A DNA stretch of 64,000 bases from NCBI RefSeq assembly GCF_001586255.1, contig NZ_CP014544.1, forward strand, positions 899,501 through 963,500, read 5' to 3'. Source of the stretch: Zhongshania aliphaticivorans. Its GTDB lineage: Bacteria; Pseudomonadota; Gammaproteobacteria; Pseudomonadales; Spongiibacteraceae. The notes below the pieces were generated by a model. The model was not told where the DNA came from. It did not search any database and was given only the letters and a program-made list of their open reading frames with translations. Position 1 is the stretch's first letter. Each line of letters starts with the position of its first letter. The translations under genes and the position numbers were made by a program. Below, piece by piece: positions 1 through 8,986 of this stretch.

Positions 1-1
1 C

Positions 2-919
2 CACCCCGACTTTAGTGATTTACAGTTTGATTTGCGTTGCGAGCGCGCGGTGCTGGTTGGCAATGGCAATGTGGCGATGGACGTGGCCAGAATTTTATTT
101 TCGCCCATTAGCACTTTGCATAATACCGATATTGCCAGCTATGCGCTGGACGCACTTGGCAAAAGTCAGCTCAAGGAAATTGTCATTCTTGGCCGTCGCG
201 GGCCGGAGCACGCCGCATTTAACTATCCCGAGTTAATGGAGCTTGGTGAGCTTGCCGATACCGCGATAAGTGTTGAGGGCACTGATTTATCCTTGACTCC
301 AGAAAACGCGGACTATGAAACCCAATTAAAAGTGAATGCCTTAGCCAAGCTGTGCAAAGAAAAATCTCAGGGTAGCCGTAGAATTGTATTTCGCTTTAAT
401 GCCGCGCCAACCGCTATTGTTGGCGAGGGGCAAGTTGCACAAATTAAGGTTGTAGATAGGCGTGATCAGTCTGAGCAGGCGTTAAACGCCGGCTTGGTGC
501 TGGCGGCGATTGGCTATCGCGGTTTGGCAATTGATGGCCTGCCTTTTGATGACGTGCGAGGTGTTATCCCCAGTCGTGACTCGCGCATTGTTGATAATGG
601 CATTGCGATTGCTGGCGCTTATGTAACGGGTTGGATTAAGCGCGGTCCTAAAGGCATTATTGGCAGCAATAAAAAATGCGCGCGTGATGCTGTGGCGGCG
701 GTGATGGCCGATGCCGACAGTAATGTATTGCCTATGGAAGGAACGCTGTCTGCGGCGCAAGTACTTGAGGCAATCAATGCGCGGGTGAGTGTCACGCTTG
801 GTTTTTCTGGCTGGCAGAAAATAGACAGGCAGGAGCAGTCTGATGGCCGAGCACAAGGCCGCCCCCGCCTTAAAATGACGGCGACCGGCGCTATGCTTGG
901 TTTAGTCACTGCGGGCTAG
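2..919 (+). CDS. Ferredoxin-NADP+ reductase, adrenodoxin reductase (FprA) family, 5' end outside window
   Basis: This is the C-terminal part of a flavoprotein that moves electrons between NADPH and ferredoxin; the reading frame is open back to base 2, so the start lies upstream. Near the visible N-terminus there is a GNGNVAMDVAR motif, the NADP-binding Rossmann signature of adrenodoxin-reductase-like enzymes. Near residues 205-225 of the visible part is GWIKRGPKGIIGSNKK, the conserved FAD/NADP-contacting segment of this family, and the tail keeps a W..ID..E...G.PR.K pattern. The N-terminal FAD-binding half is not visible. It may feed a P450 or ferredoxin-dependent oxygenase encoded upstream, but no partner is visible. 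The family call is firm; the physiological partner is unknown. Confidence 0.88.
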   Translation, partial: HPDFSDLQFDLRCERAVLVGNGNVAMDVARILFSPISTLHNTDIASYALDALGKSQLKEIVILGRRGPEHAAFNYPELMELGELADTAISVEGTDLSLTPENADYETQLKVNALAKLCKEKSQGSRRIVFRFNAAPTAIVGEGQVAQIKVVDRRDQSEQALNAGLVLAAIGYRGLAIDGLPFDDVRGVIPSRDSRIVDNGIAIAGAYVTGWIKRGPKGIIGSNKKCARDAVAAVMADADSNVLPMEGTLSAAQVLEAINARVSVTLGFSGWQKIDRQEQSDGRAQGRPRLKMTATGAMLGLVTAG

Positions 920-1214
920 GATAACCTGCGACGACGGGCTTTTAAGGTGTTTATAAACGCTATATAGCCCGCCATTCCTCGACCGATGTCCGTTCCTATT
1001 CAGAGCTTAAGCTTATCTGGCTTGTAGGTGTTTATACCTAGCTTGCCGCTACAAATTCGTCTTGTGATCCTTAGCTTTATGTTAAATGATGGCACTTTGA
1101 AAAACTTTGGCCCTAAAAAGGGTGATCGATGTTCGTGTGGAGTGTTATTTCCATATTGCAGCACCATTCGATTTAATTTGCTCGGAAGCTTCCCTCACTA
1201 TTGGTAAGACAGTT
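920..1214. other. Intergenic region, no gene seen
   Basis: About 295 bases between the reductase and the histidine kinase. The kinase frame is open back to a TTG at 1107, but no convincing ribosome-binding site or conserved sequence supports that longer start. No RNA gene or clear terminator was recognised. Confidence 0.5.
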
Positions 1215-3203
1215 ATGCAAATTATGACGGCGCCTGATCTTATTCGACGTTTGAGCTCTACTTACGCGATTCTTATCATTGGCATATCGAGTTTAATTCC
1301 TGCATTTTTCACTACCTACCTGTATTTTTTTCAAGACCACCATCTGCATTTTATCAGTCATGCTGGTCACGAATTGGCGATTGCGATAGCGCTCCTGCAG
1401 AGCGGTTTCATTGCAGTAATAGCATGGCAGTGTTTTCAGTACTCCGGTGAGCGATTTTTGCGCTGGTTGGCGCTTGGTTTCTTTTCTTTTACGCTTATTT
1501 ATGCCTGCCATGGAATTTTCACCCGTATAGCTTCAGTAAATATTTGGCAGTTTGTGCTATACGGGCCAGTTAGTAGGCTGGTCATGGTTGGCTGCTTTTT
1601 TGTTGGACTGCTGACTTATGGTAAACCGGCCTTGGATAATGACGAAAAGCAGCGCCGAGGTAGTTGGCGTTCTTGGACTACTGTTCTGATAATAATCAAT
1701 GTCGCAGTTTTTGGCCTGGCGTCAACAAGTTGGGCGCCGCCCGCACAAAAGGTTTTTGAACTTAGTGCTTTGCTGCTTTCGCTATTGTGTGTTGCGATCG
1801 TGCGGCTGCGGGGACTGAATTCGCCTCTGATGACAATTTACTCCGTATCACTGTTGTTTTTTGCTCAGTCATCGGCAACCTTTTTGCTCAGTTCGGCATG
1901 GAATCATCTGTGGTGGTTTGCGCATATTATTTTTGCTTCGGGTTTTATTTTACTTAGTTACAGCGTTATTAAAGTATTTCTTACTACTCGCTCCTTCGCA
2001 CTGGTATTTAGCCAAGAAGAGCTATTTGAGCAAGTTCGCGCCGAGAAGAGCCGAACGGAGAAAGCGCTGGCAGAATTGCAGGATGCTCATGCTGACCTAG
2101 GAAATACTCACGATTTACTACGCTCAGTACTGGCCTCGGCCTCAGAGTTTTCGATTGTCGCGACGGATATCAACGGCCTGATAACGATATTTAATAAGGG
2201 TTCTGAGCGAATGTTGGGTTATCGCGCAGCGGATATGGTGGGGTTGCAAACCCCGTTAATGTTCCATTGTGACGCTGAGATAGAAGCCCGCGGCAAGGAG
2301 CTTAGTGCAGAGTTCTATACTGTTGTTTCTGGCTTCCGAGTTTTTGTTGGGCGGTCAGAGGTTGATGGCCAAGAAACTCGGGAGTGGACGTATATTCACA
2401 AAGATGGGCATCGTTTTTCAGTGTCATTGGTGGTTACGACAATACGCTCCACGGTCGGCGAAATTACCGGTTATTTGGGTATTGCTGAAGATATAACGGA
2501 GCGGAAACGGCTCGCTAATTTGAAAAGCGAATTTCTCTCGACGGTCAGCCACGAATTGCGAACGCCGTTGACCTCAATAGTCGGCAGTCTTGATTTAATC
2601 GTTGGCGGGGTATTTGGACCTGTCTCAGAACCCATGTCAGGAATGGTGGATGTAGCCCACAAAAATAGTCAGCGACTACGCTCGCTAATAAACGATTTAC
2701 TCGATATGGAGAAAATGAGCGCCGGAAAGCTCAATTTTGAACTGGAATGGCAGCCGCTGGAGGCGATTGTGGTACCTGCAATTGAGGATATGCGTCCTTA
2801 CGGCAGTATGCGGCGTATTAGTTTGATATTTAAGACCTCCTTGAAAAATGAGCTGCTTGTGCGAGTTGATGCCATGCGTCTCCAACAAGTTTTGAGTAAT
2901 CTAATATCAAATGCCATTAAGTTTTCGCCCGAGGGTGGGCTCGTTGAAATTATTATTAAAACTGTCGACGACAAGGCTCGTGTAGAAGTATCTGACCACG
3001 GTAGCGGAATTCCCTGGTCTTTTCGTAAAAGCATTTTTACGCGATTCTCTCAAGCAGATAGCTCAGATACACGGCAGCATGGAGGCTCAGGGTTGGGGCT
3101 CGCGATAACTCGTCAGTTGATTGAGCGCATGGGAGGCTCAATTGGATTTGAATCGGAACCAGGGCAAGGGGCTGTATTTTGGTTTGAGCTACCATTGCGT
3201 TAA
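1215..3203 (+). CDS. Membrane-bound PAS-domain hybrid-type sensor histidine kinase (no receiver domain), orphan
   Basis: The ATG at 1215 gives 662 residues and starts just before the first membrane helix; an upstream TTG at 1107 would add 36 unlikely residues. Roughly residues 10-270 form a block of about seven or eight hydrophobic helices. A short coiled-coil (rich in E, K, A, L) leads into a PAS domain (about 300-430). The HisKA dimerisation/phosphoacceptor domain carries His446 in STVSHELRTPL. The HATPase_c domain has the N box (NLISNAIKFSPEGG), G1 box (DHGSGI) and G2 box (GSGLGLAI). The protein should autophosphorylate in response to a membrane or cytoplasmic cue. No response regulator lies next to it, so its partner is elsewhere. 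The downstream gene is convergent. The domain call is very secure; the signal is unknown. Confidence 0.92.
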   Translation: MQIMTAPDLIRRLSSTYAILIIGISSLIPAFFTTYLYFFQDHHLHFISHAGHELAIAIALLQSGFIAVIAWQCFQYSGERFLRWLALGFFSFTLIYACHGIFTRIASVNIWQFVLYGPVSRLVMVGCFFVGLLTYGKPALDNDEKQRRGSWRSWTTVLIIINVAVFGLASTSWAPPAQKVFELSALLLSLLCVAIVRLRGLNSPLMTIYSVSLLFFAQSSATFLLSSAWNHLWWFAHIIFASGFILLSYSVIKVFLTTRSFALVFSQEELFEQVRAEKSRTEKALAELQDAHADLGNTHDLLRSVLASASEFSIVATDINGLITIFNKGSERMLGYRAADMVGLQTPLMFHCDAEIEARGKELSAEFYTVVSGFRVFVGRSEVDGQETREWTYIHKDGHRFSVSLVVTTIRSTVGEITGYLGIAEDITERKRLANLKSEFLSTVSHELRTPLTSIVGSLDLIVGGVFGPVSEPMSGMVDVAHKNSQRLRSLINDLLDMEKMSAGKLNFELEWQPLEAIVVPAIEDMRPYGSMRRISLIFKTSLKNELLVRVDAMRLQQVLSNLISNAIKFSPEGGLVEIIIKTVDDKARVEVSDHGSGIPWSFRKSIFTRFSQADSSDTRQHGGSGLGLAITRQLIERMGGSIGFESEPGQGAVFWFELPLR

Positions 3204-3227
3204 GGTGTGGGTTGAACTCAGCGGCAT

Positions 3228-3258
3228 GTGCCTTTTGCCGTGAATCGGCAAAAGGCAC
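3228..3258. terminator. Stem-loop between convergent genes
   Basis: A perfect 13-bp inverted repeat (GTGCCTTTTGCCG and its complement) with a 5-base loop TGAAT lies between the stop of the histidine kinase and the end of the TetR gene. There is no clean T-tract on either side, so it is a probable bidirectional transcript end rather than a textbook intrinsic terminator. Confidence 0.6.
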
Positions 3259-3279
3259 GGATATTGGTAAGAGGGCTTG

Positions 3280-3912
3280 TCAGCCTAGCGTTACAGCACT
3301 GCTAACCATACTTTTCCAGCGCTGAACCAAACGCCGATATTGCTTGGGGTTTTCGCTGATGAGCATTTTCACCACATAGCCTCTTACTAAACAAAAGCTG
3401 ATATTGAGAATGTCTTCGGCGAGCTCCTTGTCCCAACCTAAATCTACCAGACGGTCGATCCACGCCTTTTCGACGAGGGAGCGACTGGTCACTGCAAGCT
3501 CAATTTGTTGGCCGCGTAATTCTTCGTTCTTGCCCCCCGCCATTAATATATCCAGTGCGACCATGAAATAGTCAGACATAAAGAAATCTTCGGCGTCTTT
3601 CATTGCCGCATCAACGGGATCGTCGTCGGGTCGAAAGGCGGCAATATTGCGGGTGAAAATACTATTCGATTGCTCGTAAGCGTATTGCATTGCTGCCAAG
3701 GTCAGATCATTTTTGGTGGGATAATGATGAAGCTGGGCGCCCTGGGAAACCCCTGCTTGCTTAGACACAGCAGAGGTGCGGAAATTAGCAAAGCCGACAT
3801 CTTTGATGACCTCAAAAGCGGCTTTTGACAAGCGATAACGCATAATCGCCGTGCGCTGTGTCTGCGGAACCCTCGCTTTTTTGGGGCTTTCTGCCAAAAT
3901 TATTGTCCTCAC
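3280..3912 (-). CDS. TetR/AcrR family transcriptional regulator
   Basis: A 210-residue protein with an N-terminal helix-turn-helix: FEVIKDVGFANFRTSAVSKQAGVS followed by the LHHYPTKNDL turn typical of TetR proteins (about residues 30-75). The C-terminal remainder is helical and would bind the ligand. The longest frame begins with GTG at 3912; the weak ribosome-binding site leaves the exact start uncertain, and an internal ATG lies 23 codons later, just before the HTH. It diverges from the LuxR-type gene at 4150, with 237 bases between them, so it may control itself and that gene. The ligand cannot be deduced. The N-terminal tail before the HTH is rich in K, R and P. Confidence 0.88.
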   Translation of the reverse strand: MRTIILAESPKKARVPQTQRTAIMRYRLSKAAFEVIKDVGFANFRTSAVSKQAGVSQGAQLHHYPTKNDLTLAAMQYAYEQSNSIFTRNIAAFRPDDDPVDAAMKDAEDFFMSDYFMVALDILMAGGKNEELRGQQIELAVTSRSLVEKAWIDRLVDLGWDKELAEDILNISFCLVRGYVVKMLISENPKQYRRLVQRWKSMVSSAVTLG

Positions 3913-4149
3913 CTAATTACCGAAAGGGGGCTTGTGATAAGCACCAATAGTGTTAAGCCTGCTCTCGCTTATGTCGAGGCCAGCTCAGCGAGGCACAGTA
4001 TACTAAATAGCAGGACCACAGGGAGACCTTTGCTGCGAGTACTGATGATTTTAGTATGAAATTTGGGCGTATCGACTAGTAGTTGACGATGACTTGAACC
4101 TAGCACTACACTGGATGCTAATTGTTAGCTAGGTAATAAAATAATAGCC
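3913..4149. promoter_or_regulatory. Divergent control region between tetR-type and luxR-type genes
   Basis: 237 bases separate the two divergent regulator genes and must hold both promoters. No strong palindromic TetR operator was recognised by eye. Confidence 0.4.
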
Positions 4150-4878
4150 ATGCATACACTTACTAGCCATCAACATCAATTCGCCCAAGATATCATGAGC
4201 CGGTCGGGAGCAAATAATTTTTGTTTGTTTTTGTTCTCTGCTCGGCCTGAGCGAGCGGGTGTTCACTTTTTTTGTCATTACGGCATGAGCGCCCAAATTA
4301 AATCGGTGTACAGCCAAGGCTTGTGGGCACACGATCCATTTTTAAATCACATAAAGCAGCAAGGTGCTAACAAGGAGGTGGCTGTTTTAGATCGCTGCCA
4401 GTTTGAGGGCAGCGATAGCGAAGGTGACAGCTATTGGAATTATATTAACCGCGTTGGTTATCGCGATATTGTTTCGGTAATTCACCCTTATACCCCTGAT
4501 ATTTTTTTGGTGGGCGGCCTAATGGGCCAAGATCGCGGTCGAGAATACGGCGAAATATCCGCTACTCATAGTGTGATTGATGACTTAGATCATTTTGTGG
4601 GGGAGTCGGCAACGGCGCTAATGTCGTCGTTGATTGCGCCATTACTTTCGGCGGATTCTAGCCATTATTCTACTATTGAGCAGACGCTGACACTGACACC
4701 GAGGGAGCGGGATGTCATTAATGCCTTATATGCAGGCTATGGCAATAAGCAGATCGCCGCTGTATTGTCGTTGTCCGAATACACTATTGAGAATCACTTT
4801 AAACGCTTGTTTCGTAAATTTAATGTACACAATCGTACCGCGCTCTTGGCGGCGGTTCAGCAGCTCGGTTTACTCTAA
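4150..4878 (+). CDS. LuxR-family transcriptional regulator
   Basis: 242 residues. The C-terminal 62 residues form a LuxR/FixJ helix-turn-helix: LTPRERDVINALYAGYGNKQIAAVLSLSEYTIENH, ending in FNVHNRTALLAAV. The N-terminal ~170 residues form a sensor-like domain that lacks a receiver (no phospho-acceptor Asp pattern) and shows no clear match to the acyl-homoserine-lactone binding motif. A paralogue with the same architecture lies at 37564-38319 in this window; both share SLSEYTIENH and a VH.RTAL tail. It sits directly upstream of, and co-oriented with, the lipocalin/kinase/small-protein operon at 5010, which it is likely to control (inference). The start ATG at 4150 is the first in frame. Confidence 0.9.
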   Translation: MHTLTSHQHQFAQDIMSRSGANNFCLFLFSARPERAGVHFFCHYGMSAQIKSVYSQGLWAHDPFLNHIKQQGANKEVAVLDRCQFEGSDSEGDSYWNYINRVGYRDIVSVIHPYTPDIFLVGGLMGQDRGREYGEISATHSVIDDLDHFVGESATALMSSLIAPLLSADSSHYSTIEQTLTLTPRERDVINALYAGYGNKQIAAVLSLSEYTIENHFKRLFRKFNVHNRTALLAAVQQLGLL

Positions 4879-5009
4879 AATTATTTTGTACTGCAGCGTT
4901 GGTCCGGCGAATAGCAGCGGTGCCGTTAGCTGAAATTGGTCCATTGCTGGTTTTTCCTTAATTGTTATGCTTGGTAATAATACTTAAGCAAATAATAAAG
5001 GAAGGCTCT

Positions 5010-5954
5010 ATGCAGCGCGTGTACACCACCGATATAAAACCACTCGACCCTATTCACGATAATCGTCATAAACTTGGCAGTGGGCCGCTGGCCCGAGAGT
5101 CGCTGGCTTATTTATTACAGCTGCCGGAAGAGGGGGTGGCGGGTATTGTTTACACTTGGGTCAATGGCGAAGGTAGGGCGGGTTGCGCGGTCACCCTTTT
5201 TGGCCCTGGCATTGGGCCAGAGCCGTTGATCGAAAGTTTTGATGGTATTGCGGTAGCCGCCGAAATGGATTTTTTTGACTGGCGCGTCGCGGGCTTGCAG
5301 CTGCGCTTGGGCACCTTGCTAGAAACTGCCCACATTCGCTATCAATCTGATAAATTCGAAATAGACTTTCATTTCACCGCCAGCCAACCCGCTTACGCTT
5401 ATAGCTCTCATAAAGGCGGTTGCCCCCAGTGGATTGCTCATGACCGCTTTGAGCAGCAGGGCACGCAATCGGGGTTGATTCGCTTCGCTGGCAAAGAGAT
5501 CGCGTTGCGCGGCTACACCCAGCGTGACCATTCCTGGGGTACCCGGGACTGGGGTGTGAATCAGCACTGGAAATGGATACACGCCCAAGCGGGCCCAGAG
5601 TTAAGCGTGCATTTTTGGAAGCTGGAGTCGATGGGCCAAACCCTGATTCGCGGTTACGTGGATAAGAACGGCCATATCGCTCAGGTGGTTGACGTGGATA
5701 TTGATTTTGAGATGAATGACGACATGACCACGCGTGTTGTCAATGCGGATATTGTCGATACCGCCGGGCGATCAACTCGCTTTCAAGGGGTCCCGTTCGC
5801 GACTTTTTATCTTTCACCTGATCCGATGATTACGCTTTTTGAATCGCCGATTTCCGCTTTCATCGACGGTCAGCCCGGCGGTGGCTGTTGCGAAGTGATG
5901 TGGACTAATAGCCTGATTAACTACGTTAAAGCAAAAGCCGAGGTGGTCAAATGA
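5010..5954 (+). CDS. Lipocalin-like (CrtC/AttH-like, DUF7064-type) protein
   Basis: 314 residues from the ATG at 5010, which has an AAGGAAGG ribosome-binding site four bases upstream; a longer frame from 4962 lacks support. There is no signal peptide. The segment RDHSWGTRDWG around residues 180-190 is a hallmark of the CrtC/AttH-like lipocalin-fold proteins, some of which hydrate or modify isoprenoids and some of which have no known activity. It heads a three-gene operon, overlapping the next gene by ATGA. This family is often seen beside APH-type kinases and acyl-CoA enzymes. A role in binding or hydrating a hydrophobic substrate is possible, but no reaction can be assigned. Confidence is moderate on fold and low on function. 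Confidence 0.6.
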   Translation: MQRVYTTDIKPLDPIHDNRHKLGSGPLARESLAYLLQLPEEGVAGIVYTWVNGEGRAGCAVTLFGPGIGPEPLIESFDGIAVAAEMDFFDWRVAGLQLRLGTLLETAHIRYQSDKFEIDFHFTASQPAYAYSSHKGGCPQWIAHDRFEQQGTQSGLIRFAGKEIALRGYTQRDHSWGTRDWGVNQHWKWIHAQAGPELSVHFWKLESMGQTLIRGYVDKNGHIAQVVDVDIDFEMNDDMTTRVVNADIVDTAGRSTRFQGVPFATFYLSPDPMITLFESPISAFIDGQPGGGCCEVMWTNSLINYVKAKAEVVK

Positions 5955-7105
5955 GCTTGTCTAGTGTGGCGGCGAGCTTTGAGTTGGGTCGCGATATTGA
6001 ACCTAGCGTGGTGGCGATGTTACAGCAGGCTGCGAACAATAAATCCCACGGTGTATACCAGTCGCTGAGTGCAGAGCAACTGCTGCCTAAGTTAGAGGCT
6101 TTCATTCGCGCTCAAGGTTTGGCTGGGGCTGAGGTGAAAGGTCTGCGCCGAATGGGTGGGGGCGCGTCTAAGGAGCAATTTGTTTTTGATTTACATTCTG
6201 CGGCCGGGCCTGTACAGCGCTGCGTACTGCGTATGGATCCCTTAGAAAGCGCGGTGGTGACTGATCGCCGTAAAGAGTACGAAGTGCTTAACTGCATGCA
6301 GAGTGTATTACCGGTGCCACCGGTGTTATGGGCAGACATAGAGGGCGCTGAGCTGGGGCGACCGGCACTGATTTGCGGCTTTATTGGTGGTGTCACCAAG
6401 CCCAGCGGTGACAGCGGCAATGTGTCGGGCTTGGGTGCGTTATTGCCTGAGCGGTTCCGCGAGCGGCTCTCGGCGCAATTTATTGACTACTTGGTGGCCA
6501 TGCATGGGGTGGCCGTGGATTTTAAGCCAGAGGTGTTTCAGGTGCCGGATGCCGACCCCCAGCAGGCGGCGCGCTGGCAATTAAATTGGTGGAGCAGTGT
6601 GTGGCAGGATGACGCCATTGAAGGCTCGCCGCTGATGGGCTTGGCCGAGCGCTGGATGCGCGACAATCTTCCCAGCGCGCGGGAATTAGTGGTGGTCCAC
6701 GCCGACTACCGCACCGGCAATTATTTATTTGACGAAGACAGCCAAGAAATTAGCACGGTTTTAGATTGGGAACTGGCCCATATTGGCGACTACCACGAAG
6801 ACCTGGCGTGGATTATTTGCCACAAGGGCGTGACCGAAGACGGTCAGATTATGGCGTCGGGGCTGATGACGCCAGAGGAACTGTGTGAACGCTACCGCGC
6901 GGCAACGGGCCGTCTAGTCGATGCCAAAACTCTGCATTTTTATAAGGTATTGAGCGTGTACAAATGTGTGGCAATTTGCCTTGCCACTGCGGCGCAAACT
7001 GCTAGTCGAAAGCACAGTCATCAAGATGTATTGCTGAGTTGGCTTACCGCAGCAGGGCACTCCTTTTCCGCCGAACTATTAAGCCTGCTTAAGGAGGTTC
7101 AGTAA
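5951..7105 (+). CDS. Phosphotransferase family protein (APH/ACAD10-11-like kinase)
   Basis: 384 residues, start overlapping the previous stop by four bases. It has an aminoglycoside-phosphotransferase fold: an N-lobe with GGGASKEQFVFDL (about residues 65-80), the catalytic HADYRTGN loop at residues 250-257 (Asp252 as base, Asn257 for magnesium), and a DWE motif replacing DFG at about 272. In this family, ACAD10/ACAD11 kinase domains and LvaA of Pseudomonas putida phosphorylate 4-hydroxyacyl-CoAs, which are then rearranged or dehydrated. Its next gene, a small helical protein overlapping by one base, parallels the LvaA-LvaB arrangement. I infer a hydroxyacyl-CoA kinase; aminoglycoside resistance is unlikely given the acyl-CoA setting. 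Confidence 0.85.
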   Translation: MSLSSVAASFELGRDIEPSVVAMLQQAANNKSHGVYQSLSAEQLLPKLEAFIRAQGLAGAEVKGLRRMGGGASKEQFVFDLHSAAGPVQRCVLRMDPLESAVVTDRRKEYEVLNCMQSVLPVPPVLWADIEGAELGRPALICGFIGGVTKPSGDSGNVSGLGALLPERFRERLSAQFIDYLVAMHGVAVDFKPEVFQVPDADPQQAARWQLNWWSSVWQDDAIEGSPLMGLAERWMRDNLPSARELVVVHADYRTGNYLFDEDSQEISTVLDWELAHIGDYHEDLAWIICHKGVTEDGQIMASGLMTPEELCERYRAATGRLVDAKTLHFYKVLSVYKCVAICLATAAQTASRKHSHQDVLLSWLTAAGHSFSAELLSLLKEVQ

Positions 7106-7587
7106 TGAATCCATCTAGCGCACTGCGCATTGATACCATGATGCGTACTCTGCAAGACACCATTATGCCCGCGATTCGCGATGATCAGCCCCTTGCCAAA
7201 GAGCAAGCGGGCCTAATGTTAGGTCATCTTGCGGCGTTGCAGCAGCAGGCTAATCGCGAGCATGCGGTTGATGATTACTGCCAGCGATTGCTGTTTAAAT
7301 TAGCCGATGCGCTACTGGAGCTTGGCGCAGCTGAGGAGAGTGTTGCAGGCTCGCTGGCAGAGCTTGATGTCGCGCGAAAAAACCTTGAGGTGACAGCTAT
7401 GGGCTTCCATCTAGAGCGTATTCTGGCATGTAGTGACACCAGTGCGGCATTTAAGCGTGAAAGCACGAAGGCATTAATTCAGTACGCTGAGGCGCATACT
7501 AATATGGGGCGCGCGTGGTTTTTGCCGATGGGATTTGACGGTAATCCTAAAGCATTGCCGACGGTAGATGCTCTGCTGGCCGAATAA
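7105..7587 (+). CDS. Small helical protein, possible kinase partner (LvaB-like role)
   Basis: 160 residues, overlapping the upstream kinase stop by one base (TAATG), so the two are probably translationally coupled. The protein appears all-helical, with no signal peptide, no membrane segment and no metal-binding motif. The first helices (around TLQDTIMPAI) recall the layout of DUF6285/LvaB-type partners of APH kinases, which are required for activity of LvaA. That similarity is weak and by eye only. If correct, the two proteins form one kinase. Otherwise it is an unrecognised conserved operon member. Confidence 0.55.
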   Translation: MNPSSALRIDTMMRTLQDTIMPAIRDDQPLAKEQAGLMLGHLAALQQQANREHAVDDYCQRLLFKLADALLELGAAEESVAGSLAELDVARKNLEVTAMGFHLERILACSDTSAAFKRESTKALIQYAEAHTNMGRAWFLPMGFDGNPKALPTVDALLAE

Positions 7588-7610
7588 TTTTATATACTGC
7601 GCCACAAAGT

Positions 7611-7638
7611 AAAACGGCAGCCCTAGGGCTGCCGTTTT
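7611..7638. terminator. Bidirectional terminator
   Basis: A perfect 28-base palindrome (AAAACGGCAGCCCT and its complement) lies between convergent genes. A-tract before and T-tract after the GC stem make it functional in either direction. Confidence 0.85.
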
Positions 7639-7676
7639 GGGTTTACATAGCAGCGTTGCTGCTAATGGCGTATAGC

Positions 7677-8909
7677 TTATGCGTCGGGGTTTTCCAGCAG
7701 TATAGCGCTGCCTTGGCCACCGCCTACACAGGCTGAAGCAATACCGTATTTAACGCCGCGGCGTTTCATTTCTTTAGCAACGGTTGTAGTACAGCGCACA
7801 CCGGTTGCAGCCAGTGGGTGGCCGTATGCAGTTGCGCCGCCGTTGACGTTGAGTTTGCTCTCGTCAATTTTTAACTCGCGGGCTACGGCAAGACACTGAG
7901 CCGAGAATGCTTCGTTAATTTCGAACAAACCAATGTCATCAATGCTTAGGCCAGTGGCTTCTAACAAGGCTTTGATTGCTGGAACTGGGCCGATACCCAT
8001 GTAGTGGGGATCAACACCGGCTGCAGAAGAGGCGACGATTTTAGCGAGGGGCTTAAGACCAGTGCGATCAGCATATGCTTTGCTAGAAACCAATGCGGCA
8101 GCGGCGCCGTCTACAATGCCCGAGCTATTGCCGCCAGTTTGTACGCCATCCTTAGTGAAAGAGGGGCGCAATTTCGCCAGTGTCTCTAGGGTGGTGGGGC
8201 GCACATGCTCGTCAGTTGCGAAGCTTTCAACACCGCGTGGCAGTTTAAACTGCTTGGTTTTCAAACCTTCGCATTCAAAGGTTTGGTTGGTGAGCGTGAG
8301 TATTTCATCAGCGAGCACACCGGATTTTTGCGCGGCTAAGGCCCGCTCAAAGCTGGTCATCGCGAATTGATCGACTTCAACGCGGCTTAAATTGTACTGC
8401 TTGGCGAGATTCTCGGCAGTGATACCCATTGGGATATCGGCGGCGGCGTCGTAGAGCAGCTCAAGCAGGTAGTCGCGGAAGTCGACTTGACCCAATTTAA
8501 AGCCGCTGCGGCTAGTGAAGCTGGCGACTGGCATACGAGACATTGATTCACTGCCTACGCAGAGCATCACTTCGGCTTTATTGAGCTGGCGGTAATCGGC
8601 AGCTGCGGCAATAAGTTCGAAACCTGAACCACACAGACGCTGCAGCATTAGTGCCGGTGCGCCTTGGGGAAGACCGGAGTACAAGCCAATGTGCCGAGGT
8701 AAATAGCCCGCGTCAAAGTCAGAGGGGGCAAGGTTGGCGGCAAATAGGCAGTCGATGTCCTGGGGATTGATCTTCGCCTCGCTAAGCAGGCCTTTCACGA
8801 CAGCAATACCGAGATCGGTTGCGGAAATGTTCGAGATTGTGCCGTTTACTGCACCAAAGCCGCTGCGGCGGCCATCGATTAGCCACGCGTCATCGTAGGT
8901 TGTGATCAT
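7677..8909 (-). CDS. Acetyl-CoA acetyltransferase / 3-ketoacyl-CoA thiolase
   Basis: 410 residues, normal thiolase length. The nucleophilic Cys93 is in LCGSGFE, the general-base His lies in NGGATAYGHPLAATG near residue 360, and the C-terminal active-site Cys is in CVGGGQG. It catalyses CoA-dependent cleavage of a 3-ketoacyl-CoA, or the reverse condensation. It is the last gene of a four-gene minus-strand operon (SDR, isomerase, acyl-CoA synthetase, thiolase) with a 77-base gap before it, closing a beta-oxidation sequence for the substrate activated by the preceding ligase. The chain-length preference cannot be read from sequence. Confidence 0.92.
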   Translation of the reverse strand: MITTYDDAWLIDGRRSGFGAVNGTISNISATDLGIAVVKGLLSEAKINPQDIDCLFAANLAPSDFDAGYLPRHIGLYSGLPQGAPALMLQRLCGSGFELIAAAADYRQLNKAEVMLCVGSESMSRMPVASFTSRSGFKLGQVDFRDYLLELLYDAAADIPMGITAENLAKQYNLSRVEVDQFAMTSFERALAAQKSGVLADEILTLTNQTFECEGLKTKQFKLPRGVESFATDEHVRPTTLETLAKLRPSFTKDGVQTGGNSSGIVDGAAAALVSSKAYADRTGLKPLAKIVASSAAGVDPHYMGIGPVPAIKALLEATGLSIDDIGLFEINEAFSAQCLAVARELKIDESKLNVNGGATAYGHPLAATGVRCTTTVAKEMKRRGVKYGIASACVGGGQGSAILLENPDA

Positions 8910-8986
8910 TGTAAAACTCCGGTTGGTCTATTGAATGTTAGCTAGCGTAACAAAAAATGGAAAATAATTCCCGTAAAGTTATTGGT

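Noticed and set aside
5951-7105. Aminoglycoside resistance gene
   Set aside because: Although the fold is APH, the surrounding acyl-CoA genes and the coupled small partner point to metabolite phosphorylation.
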